A program made the translations under genes and the position numbers. Of a DNA stretch of 63,105 nucleotides, positions 38,408-47,390 are shown in pieces. The notes beneath the pieces were generated by a model that was not told the DNA's origin, searched no databases, and saw only the letters and a list, made by a program, of their open reading frames with translations. Numbering within the stretch: the first letter of the stretch is position 1; each line of letters opens with the position of its first letter. The DNA lies in NCBI RefSeq assembly GCF_002015075.1, contig NZ_MUXZ01000012.1:1-63105 (forward strand). Reading direction: 5' to 3'. The stretch is from Canicola haemoglobinophilus. GTDB lineage: Bacteria; Pseudomonadota; Gammaproteobacteria; Enterobacterales; Pasteurellaceae.

Positions 38408-39973
38408 TTATTTAGATGATTGTTCAAAATAATAGCGACCAGTTTTCAATGAGCTTGGACCTAAGCGACCATATTTGAACATTAAATACATTTCTACTAC
38501 GAGGAAGATTGTATAGAGTGCACAAATTAGGCCAATAGATAACCAAAGATCACTTGTAGCCAAGTTAGATGCAGCAACGCCTACAGGTAAAACATCATAA
38601 ATAGCCCATGGTTGACGTCCATATTCAGCAAGGAACCAACCACTTTCTATTGCGATCCAAGGAAGTGGAATACCCCATAATAATGCTTTCAGTAACAATG
38701 GACTACGACCTACAGTCTTACGCATATTTTGTACAAATGCTGCAATTATTAGAACTAAAATTAGACCGCCAGCAGCCATCATTACACGGAATGACCAGAA
38801 AGTTGGTGCTACATTTGGAATAGTATCTGCCGCTGCTTGTTTGATTTGTGCTTCATTAGCATCAACAACCGCATCTGTATAACGTTTAAGTAATAAGCCA
38901 AATCCTAAATCATTTTTAACTGCATTAAATTTTGCTTTAGTTTCTTCAGAAACTTGACCATTAGCCTTCTTCTCAGCTTTTAACTCTTGTAATAAACCAT
39001 AAGCAACCATACCGTTACGTACTCGTTGCTCATTACGTGCTTGAAGATCAACTAACCCTTCAAACTGTTTATCTAATGAGCGAGTTACGATAATCCCTGC
39101 CGCATATGGAATTTGTAAAGCAAAATCATTTTTCTGTTCAGCTTGATTAGGAACCACGATCATATTCCAAGCAGCTGGTGCTGGTTGTGTATGCCATTCA
39201 CCTTCCATTGCTGCTAGTTTTACAGGTTGTGTTTGACCAATTTCATAACCTGATTCATCACCCATGATTAATACTGAAACAGTCGCAATAATACCGAAAA
39301 CTGACGCAATAGAGAAAGAACGTTTTGCAAATCCAATATCACGACCTTTTAGAATATAGTAAGAACTAATCGCTAATACAAAAAATGCACTTGCAACATA
39401 TCCAGCTGATAAAGTATGTAAGAATTTACTTTGAGCGACTGGATTTAACCAAAGATCCATGAAACTGGTCATTTCCATTCGCATTGTTTCAAAATTAAAT
39501 TCAGATGCAACTGGATTTTGCATCCAACCATTCGCAACTAAAATCCACATAGCTGAGAAATTTGAACCGAAAGCAACACAGTAAGTTGCTAATAAATGTT
39601 TAGCTTTTGATAAACGATTCCAGCCAAAGAAGAATAAACCAACAAATGTTGATTCTAAGAAAAATGCAAGTAATGCTTCGATAGCAAGAGGTGCCCCAAA
39701 GATATCACCAACATAATGAGAATAATATGACCAGTTAGTACCGAACTGGAATTCCATTATGATACCAGTTGTTACCCCTAAAGCAAAATTAATACCAAAT
39801 AATTTACCCCAGAACTTAGTCATATCCTTGTACACTTCTTTGCCAGTAGCCACATATAAAGTTTCCATAATCACAAGGATAAATGATAAACCTAATGTTA
39901 GTGGCACAAACAAAAAGTGATATAACGCAGTTAACGCAAACTGCAATCTAGAGAGTTCAACAACGTCTAACAT
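38408..39973 (-). CDS. cydA: Cytochrome bd ubiquinol oxidase subunit I
   Basis: 521 residues. It starts MLDVVELSRLQFALTALYHFLFVPLT, with a haem-ligand histidine in this first helix. GWMQNP and the Q-loop region with KLAAMEGEW are conserved. I chose this ATG because GGAG precedes it; a six-residue upstream extension adds nothing conserved. First gene of cydABX-ybgE with a long AT-rich upstream region carrying FNR-like boxes. Confidence 0.97.
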   Translation of the reverse strand: MLDVVELSRLQFALTALYHFLFVPLTLGLSFILVIMETLYVATGKEVYKDMTKFWGKLFGINFALGVTTGIIMEFQFGTNWSYYSHYVGDIFGAPLAIEALLAFFLESTFVGLFFFGWNRLSKAKHLLATYCVAFGSNFSAMWILVANGWMQNPVASEFNFETMRMEMTSFMDLWLNPVAQSKFLHTLSAGYVASAFFVLAISSYYILKGRDIGFAKRSFSIASVFGIIATVSVLIMGDESGYEIGQTQPVKLAAMEGEWHTQPAPAAWNMIVVPNQAEQKNDFALQIPYAAGIIVTRSLDKQFEGLVDLQARNEQRVRNGMVAYGLLQELKAEKKANGQVSEETKAKFNAVKNDLGFGLLLKRYTDAVVDANEAQIKQAAADTIPNVAPTFWSFRVMMAAGGLILVLIIAAFVQNMRKTVGRSPLLLKALLWGIPLPWIAIESGWFLAEYGRQPWAIYDVLPVGVAASNLATSDLWLSIGLICALYTIFLVVEMYLMFKYGRLGPSSLKTGRYYFEQSSK

Positions 39974-40436
39974 CTCCAACTCCTTGTGCAATGCTACAAG
40001 TTCTTCATAATGATTACTATGTAACCACCCCTAAAATACTCAAGTTGAAACCTTAAGCAAATTTAATGAATTATCTTCATAATTATTAATACAACATAAA
40101 ATTTACATAAATTTCACAGCCAATAATTAAATATTACGCAGATAACTCAAAAACGGTACCAATTCTACTATAAAATGTTATAAGAAAAAACAATAAAAGT
40201 GTTATAAAGATCACATTTTTAGATTTAAATCAAAAACAACATTTCTTTAACACTTATTTAAATATTGACAAATATCAAACCGATATATATTTTAACAAAT
40301 TTTTAACATTCATTTGTTAAAAATAAAATAAAGATCACAAAAGAACCAAAATATTAAGCAATAACTAGACACATCAATCATTTTTTGATAACTTCTTGGA
40401 GATTTCCAAAAATACAGAAAACTCCAGAGGCAACCA
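39974..40436. promoter_or_regulatory. cydA / small exported protein divergent intergenic region
   Basis: 463 bp, very AT-rich, without a gene. Two FNR-like sites are visible: TAGATTTAAATCAA (40220-40233) and TTGACAAATATCAA (40265-40278), each one base from TTGAT-N4-ATCAA. Oxygen-responsive control of cydAB by FNR and ArcA is established in E. coli. The boxes lie 250-300 bp from cydA and about 160-215 bp from the divergent gene, so they could serve either. Confidence 0.55.
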
Positions 40437-40730
40437 ATGAAGATGATGCTAAACCTCAAGTCAGGAATGATTATTTTAACTGGCATCTTTGCAGGTATGA
40501 TAACAATTAATGCGCAAGCCAATACATTACCTGAGCAATGTCAAGAATTATTCAAAGAAACAGAAAACCTAATTACTGAAGCAGAAAAACAACTAGGGAC
40601 CCATATTCAATTAAGCAAAATAAAAAGCAAACTAAACCAAAGCAAACAACAAATTCTTGCGATGGAACGAGACATTCAAATTAAAAGCTGTGATGTGGGT
40701 TTAGCTAAGCTCCATACAAAACAACAATAA
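40437..40730 (+). CDS. Small exported protein (possibly DUF5339)
   Basis: 97 residues. A signal peptide (LKSGMIILTGIFAGMITINAQA) precedes about 65 helical residues with two cysteines (PEQCQELF, IKSCDVGL) likely joined by a disulfide. It reminds me of the small Pasteurellaceae DUF5339 proteins, but I cannot verify this. GAGG lies six bases upstream of the ATG. It is monocistronic, ending in a strong terminator, and divergent from cydA. Confidence 0.6.
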   Translation: MKMMLNLKSGMIILTGIFAGMITINAQANTLPEQCQELFKETENLITEAEKQLGTHIQLSKIKSKLNQSKQQILAMERDIQIKSCDVGLAKLHTKQQ

Positions 40731-40732
40731 TG

Positions 40733-40761
40733 AAAAACCTGCTAACATTTAGCAGGTTTTT
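40733..40761. terminator. Bidirectional terminator
   Basis: AAAAACCTGCTAA (40733-40745) pairs with TTAGCAGGTTTTT (40749-40761). It is A-rich before and T-rich after, between two convergent genes, so it serves both. Confidence 0.92.
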
Positions 40762-40770
40762 CATTTCTAC

Positions 40771-41310
40771 TCATTCTTCCAAAACTACTTTGCCAATATA
40801 ACCTAAATTACGATAACGCTGTGCATAGTCAATACCGTAACCCACAACAAATTCGTCAGGAATTGTAAAACCAACCCATTCAACTGAAACTTCTACTTCT
40901 CGGCGAGATGGTTTATCTAATAAAGTACAAATTGCTAAAGAATTAGGCGAACGTAATAATAAAATCTCCCGCACTTTTTCTAGAGTATATCCAGTATCAA
41001 TAATATCCTCGATAATCAAAACATCTTCATTCTTAATATCACCATCTAAATCTTTAGTTATACGCACATCATGGTTAGTTGTCATTCCACTTCCATAACT
41101 AGAAGTTGTCATAAATTCAATTTCAACAGGCAGTTTAATCTCTCTTACTAAATCAGCCATAAACATGAATGAACCACGTAATAAACCTACAACCACTAAT
41201 TTATTTATGTGTTTATGTTGATAGAATTGTGTGATTTCTCTGCCTAATTCTTGAATACGAGAACGAACATCCTCCTCAGAGATTAAAATATCAACATGAT
41301 GTTTTTTCAT
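40771..41310 (-). CDS. hpt: Hypoxanthine phosphoribosyltransferase
   Basis: 179 residues. The PRPP-binding motif VLIIEDIIDTGYTL is near residue 100. VVVGLLRGSFMFMADL and the C-terminal VGYGIDYAQRYRNL are typical of bacterial Hpt, which salvages hypoxanthine and guanine. I chose MKKHHVDILIS as the start, with AAGGAATG upstream; starts 2 and 11 codons further upstream are open. Confidence 0.94.
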   Translation of the reverse strand: MKKHHVDILISEEDVRSRIQELGREITQFYQHKHINKLVVVGLLRGSFMFMADLVREIKLPVEIEFMTTSSYGSGMTTNHDVRITKDLDGDIKNEDVLIIEDIIDTGYTLEKVREILLLRSPNSLAICTLLDKPSRREVEVSVEWVGFTIPDEFVVGYGIDYAQRYRNLGYIGKVVLEE

Positions 41311-41439
41311 TTTCATTCCTTTTATAAAATTTACTGTCGGCACATTCTAACAAAAAAGCTAGGTTGAAAACATCTGCTTTTATAAACCAAAATAAACTCT
41401 ACTAAATTGATAAGCTGAAGATTTACATTCTCACAAAAA

Positions 41440-41472
41440 AATAGAGCGGTTGATTTCCGCTCTATTTTTTGA
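41440..41472. terminator. Terminator between hpf and hpt
   Basis: AATAGAGCGG (41440-41449) pairs with CCGCTCTATT (41457-41466), with A and T tracts on the two sides. It closes hpf on the minus strand. Confidence 0.88.
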
Positions 41473-41485
41473 AAGCTCCAATTTA

Positions 41486-41803
41486 CTAGAATGAATCTTT
41501 TAATCTTTCATTCGCACGACGGGCTTCTCCTTTGTGTTGTAATTTATTTAGCTGTCTTTCTAATTTCTCTTCAACTTCATTAATAGCTTTATACATATCG
41601 TCTGATTCGCTACTTGCGAACAAATCGCCATAAGGTGTGCCAATTGCAGCCTCAACAGCAAAACCTTGTGGCACTTTATTTAAAATGAAATGCGGATTAA
41701 TTAATTGAGTTTGCCATTTTCCTAATTTAGCAAGTCTTTCCTCGATGTGTGAACGGATTGCTGGGGTGATTTCCATTTGTTTACTTGTGATGTTTAGAGT
41801 CAT
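41486..41803 (-). CDS. hpf: Ribosome hibernation / stalling factor (HPF/YfiA family)
   Basis: 105 residues, short form: beta-alpha-beta-beta-beta-alpha fold beginning MTLNITSKQMEITPAIRSHIEERLAKLGKW and ending in a basic QLNKLQHKGEARRANER tail. The short form binds 30S subunits in stationary phase; sequence alone does not firmly separate HPF from RaiA/YfiA. Confidence 0.88.
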   Translation of the reverse strand: MTLNITSKQMEITPAIRSHIEERLAKLGKWQTQLINPHFILNKVPQGFAVEAAIGTPYGDLFASSESDDMYKAINEVEEKLERQLNKLQHKGEARRANERLKDSF

Positions 41804-42009
41804 AGCATTTACCTCTCTTACTTATTGATGAGTATTTCTACTCAGAAAAAAATCCTTAATGACAAAATAGTCCTCTTGATAAGAGTTTTCAAGGTGTTTT
41901 TTCACATTTTAGGAAGAAAAATAAAAAACTATGATCTACCTAGCATATTTAGAAAAAAGTACTTTTATTTTTATTTTAGCTTGTTATTATTTCACAGTTT
42001 TGAAAGAAA

Positions 42010-42048
42010 AAAGGTTGGGTATTCGCAATACTCAACCTTTATTTTTTA
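42010..42048. terminator. Terminator after the Na+/amino-acid symporter
   Basis: AAAGGTTGGGTAT (42010-42022) pairs with ATACTCAACCTTT (42028-42040), one G-T pair, T tract on the plus side and A/T on the other. The preceding 230 bp (41804-42010) contain no convincing gene. Confidence 0.8.
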
Positions 42049-42057
42049 ATAATAGAT

Positions 42058-43431
42058 TTAAGCTACATCATCTTGATCTGCATGAGTTTGTTTTATACGC
42101 ATAAAATAATCTTTAGTTTCATTAATCACAATATGACGCAAAGCAACTAAAGCAATTAAGTTTGGAAATGCCATTAAACCATTCACAATATCGGCTAAAA
42201 TCCAAATTATATCTAGTTTAATAAATGTGCCCGATGCAACAAGAAGGATAAAAACCGAACGATAAACTTTAATTGCTTTAACACCGGTAAGATAGACAAA
42301 ACAACGCTCACCATAATAGCACCATCCCAAAATCGTGGTAAACGCAAAGAATAATAGCCCTACCGTAACAATAGTAGCACCCAATCCAGTTCCTAAGCCC
42401 TCAGAAAAAGCATAATTAGTTAAAGCAGCACCAGCCAACTCTTGTGATTGCCATGCCCCAGTCAAAACCAATACGATACCTGTCATAGTACATACAATAA
42501 TGGTATCTAAAAATGTGCCAGTCATAGAAATTAATCCCTGACGTACAGGTTCTTTTGTTTGTGCTGCTGCAGTGGCAATTGGTGCACTCCCTAACCCTGA
42601 CTCATTAGAAAAAATTCCTCTTGCAACTCCAGATTGAATGGCTTTTAAAACCGTATATCCTAATGCACCACCTAACGCTGCTTGCGGGTTAAATGCACTA
42701 TGTACAATCAAGCTAATTGCCGCAGGTACTTGTTGCCAATTCAATACAATAATCACAATAGAAGTCACTACATATAACACTGCCATGAATGGAACAATAA
42801 TCGATGAAACTGTGGAAATACGTTTAACTCCACCCAAAATAATTAATGCAACAAGTGCGGTAATAATTGTGGCTGTAATTTCAATAGATACATTAAATGT
42901 GTCTTGCATTGCATGAGTAATCGCATTGATTTGTGGGAAAGTTCCGATACCAAAAAATGCCACTAATACACCACAAACAGCAAAAAATTTTGCTAGCCAT
43001 TTAATGCCTAAACCTTGTTCAATATAATACATTGGGCCACCAGCCATAAAGCCTTGTTTATCACGAACACGGTATTTTACTGCTAATAAACATTCGGCAT
43101 ATTTAGTTGCCATGCCAAGCAAAGCCACTAGCCACATCCAAAAAATAGCACCTGGTCCACCAGCCTGTACAGCAGTTGCCACACCCACGATATTACCTGT
43201 ACCAATAGTTGCAGCTAACGCCGTACAAAGAGCAGCAAAAGCGGATACATCGCCTTTTTTACCCACGCCACGCTCTCGATTAAATAAATAATATAATGCT
43301 CGCGGCAAGTGACGAATTTGGATAAATCCTAAACGTAAAGTTAAATAAAGACCGGTACCCGATAAAAGAAGAAGTAAGGGCGGTCCCCAAACAAATGAAT
43401 TGATAGATGATAAAATTGTCTCTAATGACAT
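42058..43431 (-). CDS. Sodium:alanine/glycine symporter (AGCS family)
   Basis: 457 residues with about ten transmembrane segments. Family signatures are visible: GTGNIVGVATAVQAGGPGAIFWMW near residue 90 (core GTGNIVGVA) and GLGSAPIATAAAQTKEPVRQG near 285. It imports small neutral amino acids with sodium. A tandem glycine riboswitch and a terminator hairpin lie in its leader, so glycine is the likely substrate or signal. GAGGAATTCTT precedes the ATG. Confidence 0.93.
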   Translation of the reverse strand: MSLETILSSINSFVWGPPLLLLLSGTGLYLTLRLGFIQIRHLPRALYYLFNRERGVGKKGDVSAFAALCTALAATIGTGNIVGVATAVQAGGPGAIFWMWLVALLGMATKYAECLLAVKYRVRDKQGFMAGGPMYYIEQGLGIKWLAKFFAVCGVLVAFFGIGTFPQINAITHAMQDTFNVSIEITATIITALVALIILGGVKRISTVSSIIVPFMAVLYVVTSIVIIVLNWQQVPAAISLIVHSAFNPQAALGGALGYTVLKAIQSGVARGIFSNESGLGSAPIATAAAQTKEPVRQGLISMTGTFLDTIIVCTMTGIVLVLTGAWQSQELAGAALTNYAFSEGLGTGLGATIVTVGLLFFAFTTILGWCYYGERCFVYLTGVKAIKVYRSVFILLVASGTFIKLDIIWILADIVNGLMAFPNLIALVALRHIVINETKDYFMRIKQTHADQDDVA

Positions 43432-43486
43432 AAGAATTCCTCGTAAAATAAAGTCTGTTTACAAGGAGGCGAAAAGTTTTTTGGAT

Positions 43487-43520
43487 AAAAAAAGAAGAAA
43501 CGCTTATATGATAAGCGTTT
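43487..43520 (-). terminator. Leader hairpin downstream of the glycine riboswitch
   Basis: AAACGCTTAT (43498-43507) pairs with ATAAGCGTTT (43511-43520) and, in the minus direction, runs into CTTCTTTTTTT. It sits between the riboswitch and the symporter start and is the obvious expression platform: terminator formation without glycine or read-through with it, direction not provable here. Confidence 0.8.
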
Positions 43521-43530
43521 ATATCCGAAA

Positions 43531-43735
43531 AGAATCTCTTGCCCCTGTCCTTTTGCCTGAGCGTTTGAAAAGCCGTGAAAAAACCACCGCTCTTTTGCGC
43601 CTTCGGCGTCCATTTTGTGCCTTGCACATTGGATCTCTCCAAGGGTTCGTCCAGTAACAGTCCTCGCCATCGCACCTGAAAGATTTTACCTCGTCGGTTT
43701 GGGGTCAATTCCCCACTCTCCAGCTACCTTCATCC
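43531..43735 (-). ncRNA. Tandem glycine riboswitch
   Basis: Two glycine-aptamer cores are visible on the minus strand. The first has CTGGAGAG then ACCGACGAGG and CAGGTGCGATGGCGAGGAC. The second has TTGGAGAG then GACGCCGAAGGCGCAA and CTCAGGCAAAAGGACAGGGG. These are the conserved glycine-aptamer blocks, separated by the usual short linker near 43640. It precedes an AGCS symporter, as in Vibrio cholerae. Confidence 0.93.
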
Positions 43736-43801
43736 GAACTACACTTTCATCAAAATGAAAGCGGAACAAATTCTAACAAGATAAAATTAAAATCTCAACA
43801 T

Positions 43802-44068
43802 CTAGCCTTGTTCTCTCTCCCATTTCTTCGCAATATAGCTACAACTTGGAATTAATTTCAAATGTTGTTGGTTGACCAAATCAACTAACGCCCGATATAA
43901 CTTATCTGCAACCCCTTGCCCACGCAAACTGTCCGCCACATAAGTATGATTAGCATTAATAGTTTGTGCATCGACAAAATAATAACTCAACTTAGCAATT
44001 TTATTTTGCCCCTCATCTAAAAGAAAAAACTCCCCTTCTGTTTCATTTTGCGTATGCTGAATATTCAT
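43802..44068 (-). CDS. YidJ/GNAT-like N-acetyltransferase
   Basis: 88 residues, a minimal GNAT domain of the YjdJ/GCN5-related small type: LSYYFVDAQTINANHTYVADSLRGQGVADKLYRALVDL, with the acetyl-CoA loop RGQGVA. The substrate is unknown. It is the last gene of the pilCD-coaE-yacG run. Confidence 0.8.
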   Translation of the reverse strand: MNIQHTQNETEGEFFLLDEGQNKIAKLSYYFVDAQTINANHTYVADSLRGQGVADKLYRALVDLVNQQHLKLIPSCSYIAKKWEREQG

Positions 44069-44078
44069 TGATTAGTCC

Positions 44079-44273
44079 TCATATTTGGTTAAATTCATCA
44101 TCAATCAAAAATCCTGTTTCTTGTCCCGGAATAGCCTTTTCTTCCGCTGCCCATTCGCCTAAATCAATTAATTGACAGCGTTTACTACAAAAAGGACGAA
44201 ATTGATTTTCTACCGACCAAATCACTTCTTTCTGACAGTTTGGACAAGCCACCGTAAATATTTCATTAGTCAT
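44079..44273 (-). CDS. yacG: DNA gyrase inhibitor / zinc protein YacG
   Basis: 64 residues. Four cysteines form the YacG zinc site: CPNC near residue 10 and CSKRC near residue 29, followed by LIDLGEWAAEEKAIPG. In E. coli the protein binds GyrB and inhibits gyrase. It follows coaE, the conserved order. Confidence 0.95.
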   Translation of the reverse strand: MTNEIFTVACPNCQKEVIWSVENQFRPFCSKRCQLIDLGEWAAEEKAIPGQETGFLIDDEFNQI

Positions 44274-44299
44274 TTTATCTCCTTAAATTCTTTATTATT

Positions 44300-44917
44300 T
44301 CAATCTTTTAGCTGTGCTAGATGTAAATAAGTGCGGTGTAATTCTGCGACTTTTTGTTTTAAATTAGCCAAATTTTCTACAAGAGATAAATTATTTTCAA
44401 TCACATCATCTGCAACACTTAAACGCAATTCACGGCTGACTTGGGCTTGCATAATTTGCTTGATTAACTCAACAGAATTCTTATCCCGTTGACTTGCTCG
44501 TAAAATTTGGATCTCAGGCTCTACATCAATAACTAACACGCGATCACATAATTCCATTAAATTATTTTCAATTAACAGAGGAACAACCCAAAGCACATAG
44601 GAATAATCAACGGAATGTAATTGCTGTAACATTTTTTCCCTAATGGCTGGATGCAATAAATTATTTAACCACAATTTTTCTTGTTCATTTTGGAAAACTA
44701 ATTTGCGTAATTCCGCCCGATTTAACTCGCCATTTTCTAACCGCACTTTTTCCCCAAAATGCAAAACAATTTCTTCTAAAAGAGGCGAACCCTTTGCCAC
44801 AATGTCTCGAGCAACAACATCCGCATCAACAATAGGCACACCAAGTTCAGCAAACAGATCCGCGATCATGCTTTTGCCACTACCAATACCACCTGTTAAT
44901 CCCACAATGTAAGCCAT
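44300..44917 (-). CDS. coaE: Dephospho-CoA kinase
   Basis: 205 residues. It makes the last step of CoA synthesis. The P-loop GLTGGIGSGKS starts at residue 5. LLIENNLMELCDRVLVIDVEPE is conserved. I chose MAYIVGL because GGGGGAAAAG precedes it. It lies 18 bp after pilD, the usual pilBCD-coaE-yacG order. Confidence 0.95.
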   Translation of the reverse strand: MAYIVGLTGGIGSGKSMIADLFAELGVPIVDADVVARDIVAKGSPLLEEIVLHFGEKVRLENGELNRAELRKLVFQNEQEKLWLNNLLHPAIREKMLQQLHSVDYSYVLWVVPLLIENNLMELCDRVLVIDVEPEIQILRASQRDKNSVELIKQIMQAQVSRELRLSVADDVIENNLSLVENLANLKQKVAELHRTYLHLAQLKD

Positions 44918-44935
44918 CTTTTCCCCCTGCAAAAA

Positions 44936-45643
44936 TCAAAGAAGAATATCCCCTCGCAAAGAATTAAGCAAGTATATGATGGTCGCTGACAAACATAAAA
45001 ATGGAGCAAAGGGGATATAGGTTGTTTTTTTACATGATTTCTGCCAAAAGGCATAAGCTAATCCGCTGATGCAAGCAATAGAAACGAGTAAAGGTAATGT
45101 TGTCCAAGAAACAAAACTACCCAATCCTAACATTAACCAATAATCACCACGCCCCAGCGCCTCATAGCGATAGAATAATTTTGCGCATAAATAAAGAAGA
45201 TAAAAAGTTAAAAAGCCACACAGTCCACTGAGCAACGATTGCTCTAAAGACAATACACTAAATTCTTGATAACTTCCCAATAGACCTAAAATAAACAAGA
45301 GTTGGCACAAGGTTGGCGAGATCAATTGATATAACCAATCCACTAAAGCTAGGCAAAAAATCAGATAACCACAAATAGCCAACCACAAGCCTACATAAAT
45401 ATTGTGTTGAGAAAGTAAACACAAATTAGCCCAAAGACCTCCAACTAAAAAATACAGGGAAAAATGACCGCACTTTTTCTGTTGCAAAAGAGATTTAGGC
45501 ATAAAGTGCGGTGCATTTTCAGGAAAAACCTCACAAAAAGTCACATAAATTTGTTGTTTCAGTCGAAAAGTAAATTGACTAGCATAAAAGTAAATCCATA
45601 AGCCACAAAGCCCGCCAAATAAAGTATAAGCAAGATAAATCAT
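44936..45643 (-). CDS. pilD: Prepilin peptidase PilD
   Basis: 235 residues with six or seven transmembrane segments. It cleaves and methylates type IV prepilins. The two catalytic aspartates are in LVDWLYQ and GRGDYWL (GxGD motif). The cysteine-rich N-terminal zinc motif of many PilD proteins is missing, as in short Pasteurellaceae forms. Its start overlaps pilC by four bases. Confidence 0.93.
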   Translation of the reverse strand: MIYLAYTLFGGLCGLWIYFYASQFTFRLKQQIYVTFCEVFPENAPHFMPKSLLQQKKCGHFSLYFLVGGLWANLCLLSQHNIYVGLWLAICGYLIFCLALVDWLYQLISPTLCQLLFILGLLGSYQEFSVLSLEQSLLSGLCGFLTFYLLYLCAKLFYRYEALGRGDYWLMLGLGSFVSWTTLPLLVSIACISGLAYAFWQKSCKKTTYIPFAPFLCLSATIIYLLNSLRGDILL

Positions 45644-46860
45644 TGAATTAAACTTCCCATATTAAAGATAGGTAAATACATTCCCAGCATGATTAAGCCG
45701 ATAAGCCCACCAATAATTACCATCATTAAAGGCTCTAGCATTTGTGAAAGTAAATCAATTTGATGATCCAATTGCTGTTGCTGATTTGCTGCAATCTGTT
45801 GCAAAATCAAAGCCAATTGTCCACTACGTTCACCTACTTGTAACATTTGTTGTGCTTGAATAGAGAAAAGATTGCTGCCCACAGATTGCGAAAAAGGATA
45901 GCCTTGCTCAATTCCACGCAAGATCAAACGAACTTCATTGATTAAACTAAGATCACCTTCTATTTTTTTCTGAATATTAATAGCTTTTTGGGGTAGAAAA
46001 GAGAGCAAACTATTTTGTAAGGGGATACCAGCGTTAAGCATTAACCCTAGACTACGACAAAAATTTATTGATCTCGAGAGTCGAAGAATTTGATTCAGCA
46101 CTGGCGTATGAGATAACAACCAATCTTTTTTGCGCTGAAAACTATATGAAGTACGCAAACGTAACTTTATTAGCTGAAAAAATAAAATCAACATAAGTAC
46201 CATATGCCCAAAATACGACTGCAAAAACGAGGATATATTTAATAATAATTGAGTAAAAACAGGCAGGTTAGATTGATTAGCGCCATACATTTCAGCAAAT
46301 TGTGGCACGATAAAAATCAATAAAAGTGCGGTCAAAATAAGCGAAATTCCTAGCACTATCATAGGATAAAGGAGAATTTTTTGAATTTTGCGTTGTAATG
46401 TTAGGGATTGCTGGCGATGTTCCGCAATTTGTTGGCAAACGGTTGCTAAGTCTCCCGTCATTTCCCCAACAGAAACAAGCTGGCGTTCTTGATAAGAAAA
46501 GTATAAACCTAATTTGTTTAGGGATTGGGAAAAAGATAATCCGCTCTCTAGCTCTTTTAAAATATCCCTCAACCACTGATTTAAAGCAATATTGACACAA
46601 TTTCTGAGTAAAATTTGCAAGCTATCTTTTAACGGAATGGAGGATTGTAGCAACATAGCCAACTGCGTTAATAAACCACAAATTTCCGCACTCTTAGGCT
46701 TTGAACTCAGTTGCCACTGTCGTTGTAAAGATACATTAGTCAAACCTTGCTGTAATAGATAATTTTTAGCCGCTTGCTCCGTTTCAATGACCAGCATTCC
46801 AGCTTGTTTTTGCTGTAAAAAATTAGTGGCTTTCCATGAAAATAGTTTCAATTTCTGCAT
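45640..46860 (-). CDS. pilC: Type IV pilus inner-membrane platform protein PilC
   Basis: 406 residues, with two GspF domains, each carrying hydrophobic segments (about 165-215, 370-400) and motifs such as ALNQWLRDILKELESGLSFSQSL and ISFCRSLGLMLNAGIPL (as SINFCRSLGLMLNAGIPL). It is needed for pilus assembly and transformation. It is normally third in pilABCD; here it is the first gene after a CRP-S promoter, with no pilA or pilB. Confidence 0.94.
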   Translation of the reverse strand: MQKLKLFSWKATNFLQQKQAGMLVIETEQAAKNYLLQQGLTNVSLQRQWQLSSKPKSAEICGLLTQLAMLLQSSIPLKDSLQILLRNCVNIALNQWLRDILKELESGLSFSQSLNKLGLYFSYQERQLVSVGEMTGDLATVCQQIAEHRQQSLTLQRKIQKILLYPMIVLGISLILTALLLIFIVPQFAEMYGANQSNLPVFTQLLLNISSFLQSYFGHMVLMLILFFQLIKLRLRTSYSFQRKKDWLLSHTPVLNQILRLSRSINFCRSLGLMLNAGIPLQNSLLSFLPQKAINIQKKIEGDLSLINEVRLILRGIEQGYPFSQSVGSNLFSIQAQQMLQVGERSGQLALILQQIAANQQQQLDHQIDLLSQMLEPLMMVIIGGLIGLIMLGMYLPIFNMGSLIQ

Positions 46861-46933
46861 ATATTCCCTTACTTCGTTAAATAAAAATAAGTTTAACGAT
46901 ACAGAGGGAAAGATTATTTATGGATATGGTTGT

Positions 46934-46955
46934 TTTACGATCAAGATCGCAAAAT
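46934..46955 (-). promoter_or_regulatory. CRP-S (Sxy-dependent) site in front of pilC
   Basis: On the minus strand: TTTTGCGATCTTGATCGTAA, a TGCGA-N6-TCGTA dyad of the CRP-S type used by competence genes. An AT-rich -10-like stretch (TAAATAAT) follows at about 46918-46911. It resembles the pilA competence promoter of H. influenzae but stands only 75 bp upstream of pilC. Confidence 0.8.
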
Positions 46956-47058
46956 GAAAAATAATTACTTGGAAATACTACGAAAAATAACTAAAAGCAG
47001 AATTGGAGAAAACGAAAAGGAAGTAAATTAAATCAATATTGACGAAAAAAATTTGAAT

Positions 47059-47134
47059 TGGTGGGCGATACCGGTCTCGAACCAGTGACCCCCTCCTTGT
47101 AAGGGAGGTGCTCTCCCAACTGAGCTAATCGCCC
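47059..47134 (-). tRNA. tRNA-Val (TAC), copy 1
   Basis: 76 nt with encoded CCA. The anticodon loop CTTACAA reads TAC. Last transcribed of three tandem copies of the same sequence. Confidence 0.97.
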
Positions 47135-47195
47135 GATAGAATTGCCTCTCGGCTATCGGATTTAACTTAAAGTCAAATGGGATATTTGGCTGAAG

Positions 47196-47271
47196 TGGTG
47201 GGCGATACCGGTCTCGAACCAGTGACCCCCTCCTTGTAAGGGAGGTGCTCTCCCAACTGAGCTAATCGCCC
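47196..47271 (-). tRNA. tRNA-Val (TAC), copy 2
   Basis: Same sequence and anticodon as its neighbours. Spacers of 61 and 43 bp separate the copies and are unrelated, unlike in the tRNA-Lys array. Confidence 0.97.
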
Positions 47272-47314
47272 ACTTGAGCCAGAACTACAACACAAGAACT
47301 CTTCAAAATAAGAG

Positions 47315-47390
47315 TGGTGGGCGATACCGGTCTCGAACCAGTGACCCCCTCCTTGTAAGGGAGGTGCTCTCCCAACTGAGCTAATCGCCC
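47315..47390 (-). tRNA. tRNA-Val (TAC), copy 3
   Basis: First transcribed of the three copies; divergent from gltX, with the shared upstream region at 47391-47562. Confidence 0.97.

Noticed and set aside
40310..40522. Minus-strand 70-codon ORF in the cydA upstream region
   Set aside because: It overlaps the start and signal peptide of the plus-strand exported protein and has no ribosome site.
41825..42049. Plus-strand 74-codon ORF between hpf and the symporter
   Set aside because: Very Phe/Lys-rich, no recognisable ribosome site, and it runs through the symporter terminator.
43422..43708. ORFs overlapping the glycine riboswitch on both strands
   Set aside because: The conserved RNA aptamers explain the sequence, and no ribosome sites precede these frames.
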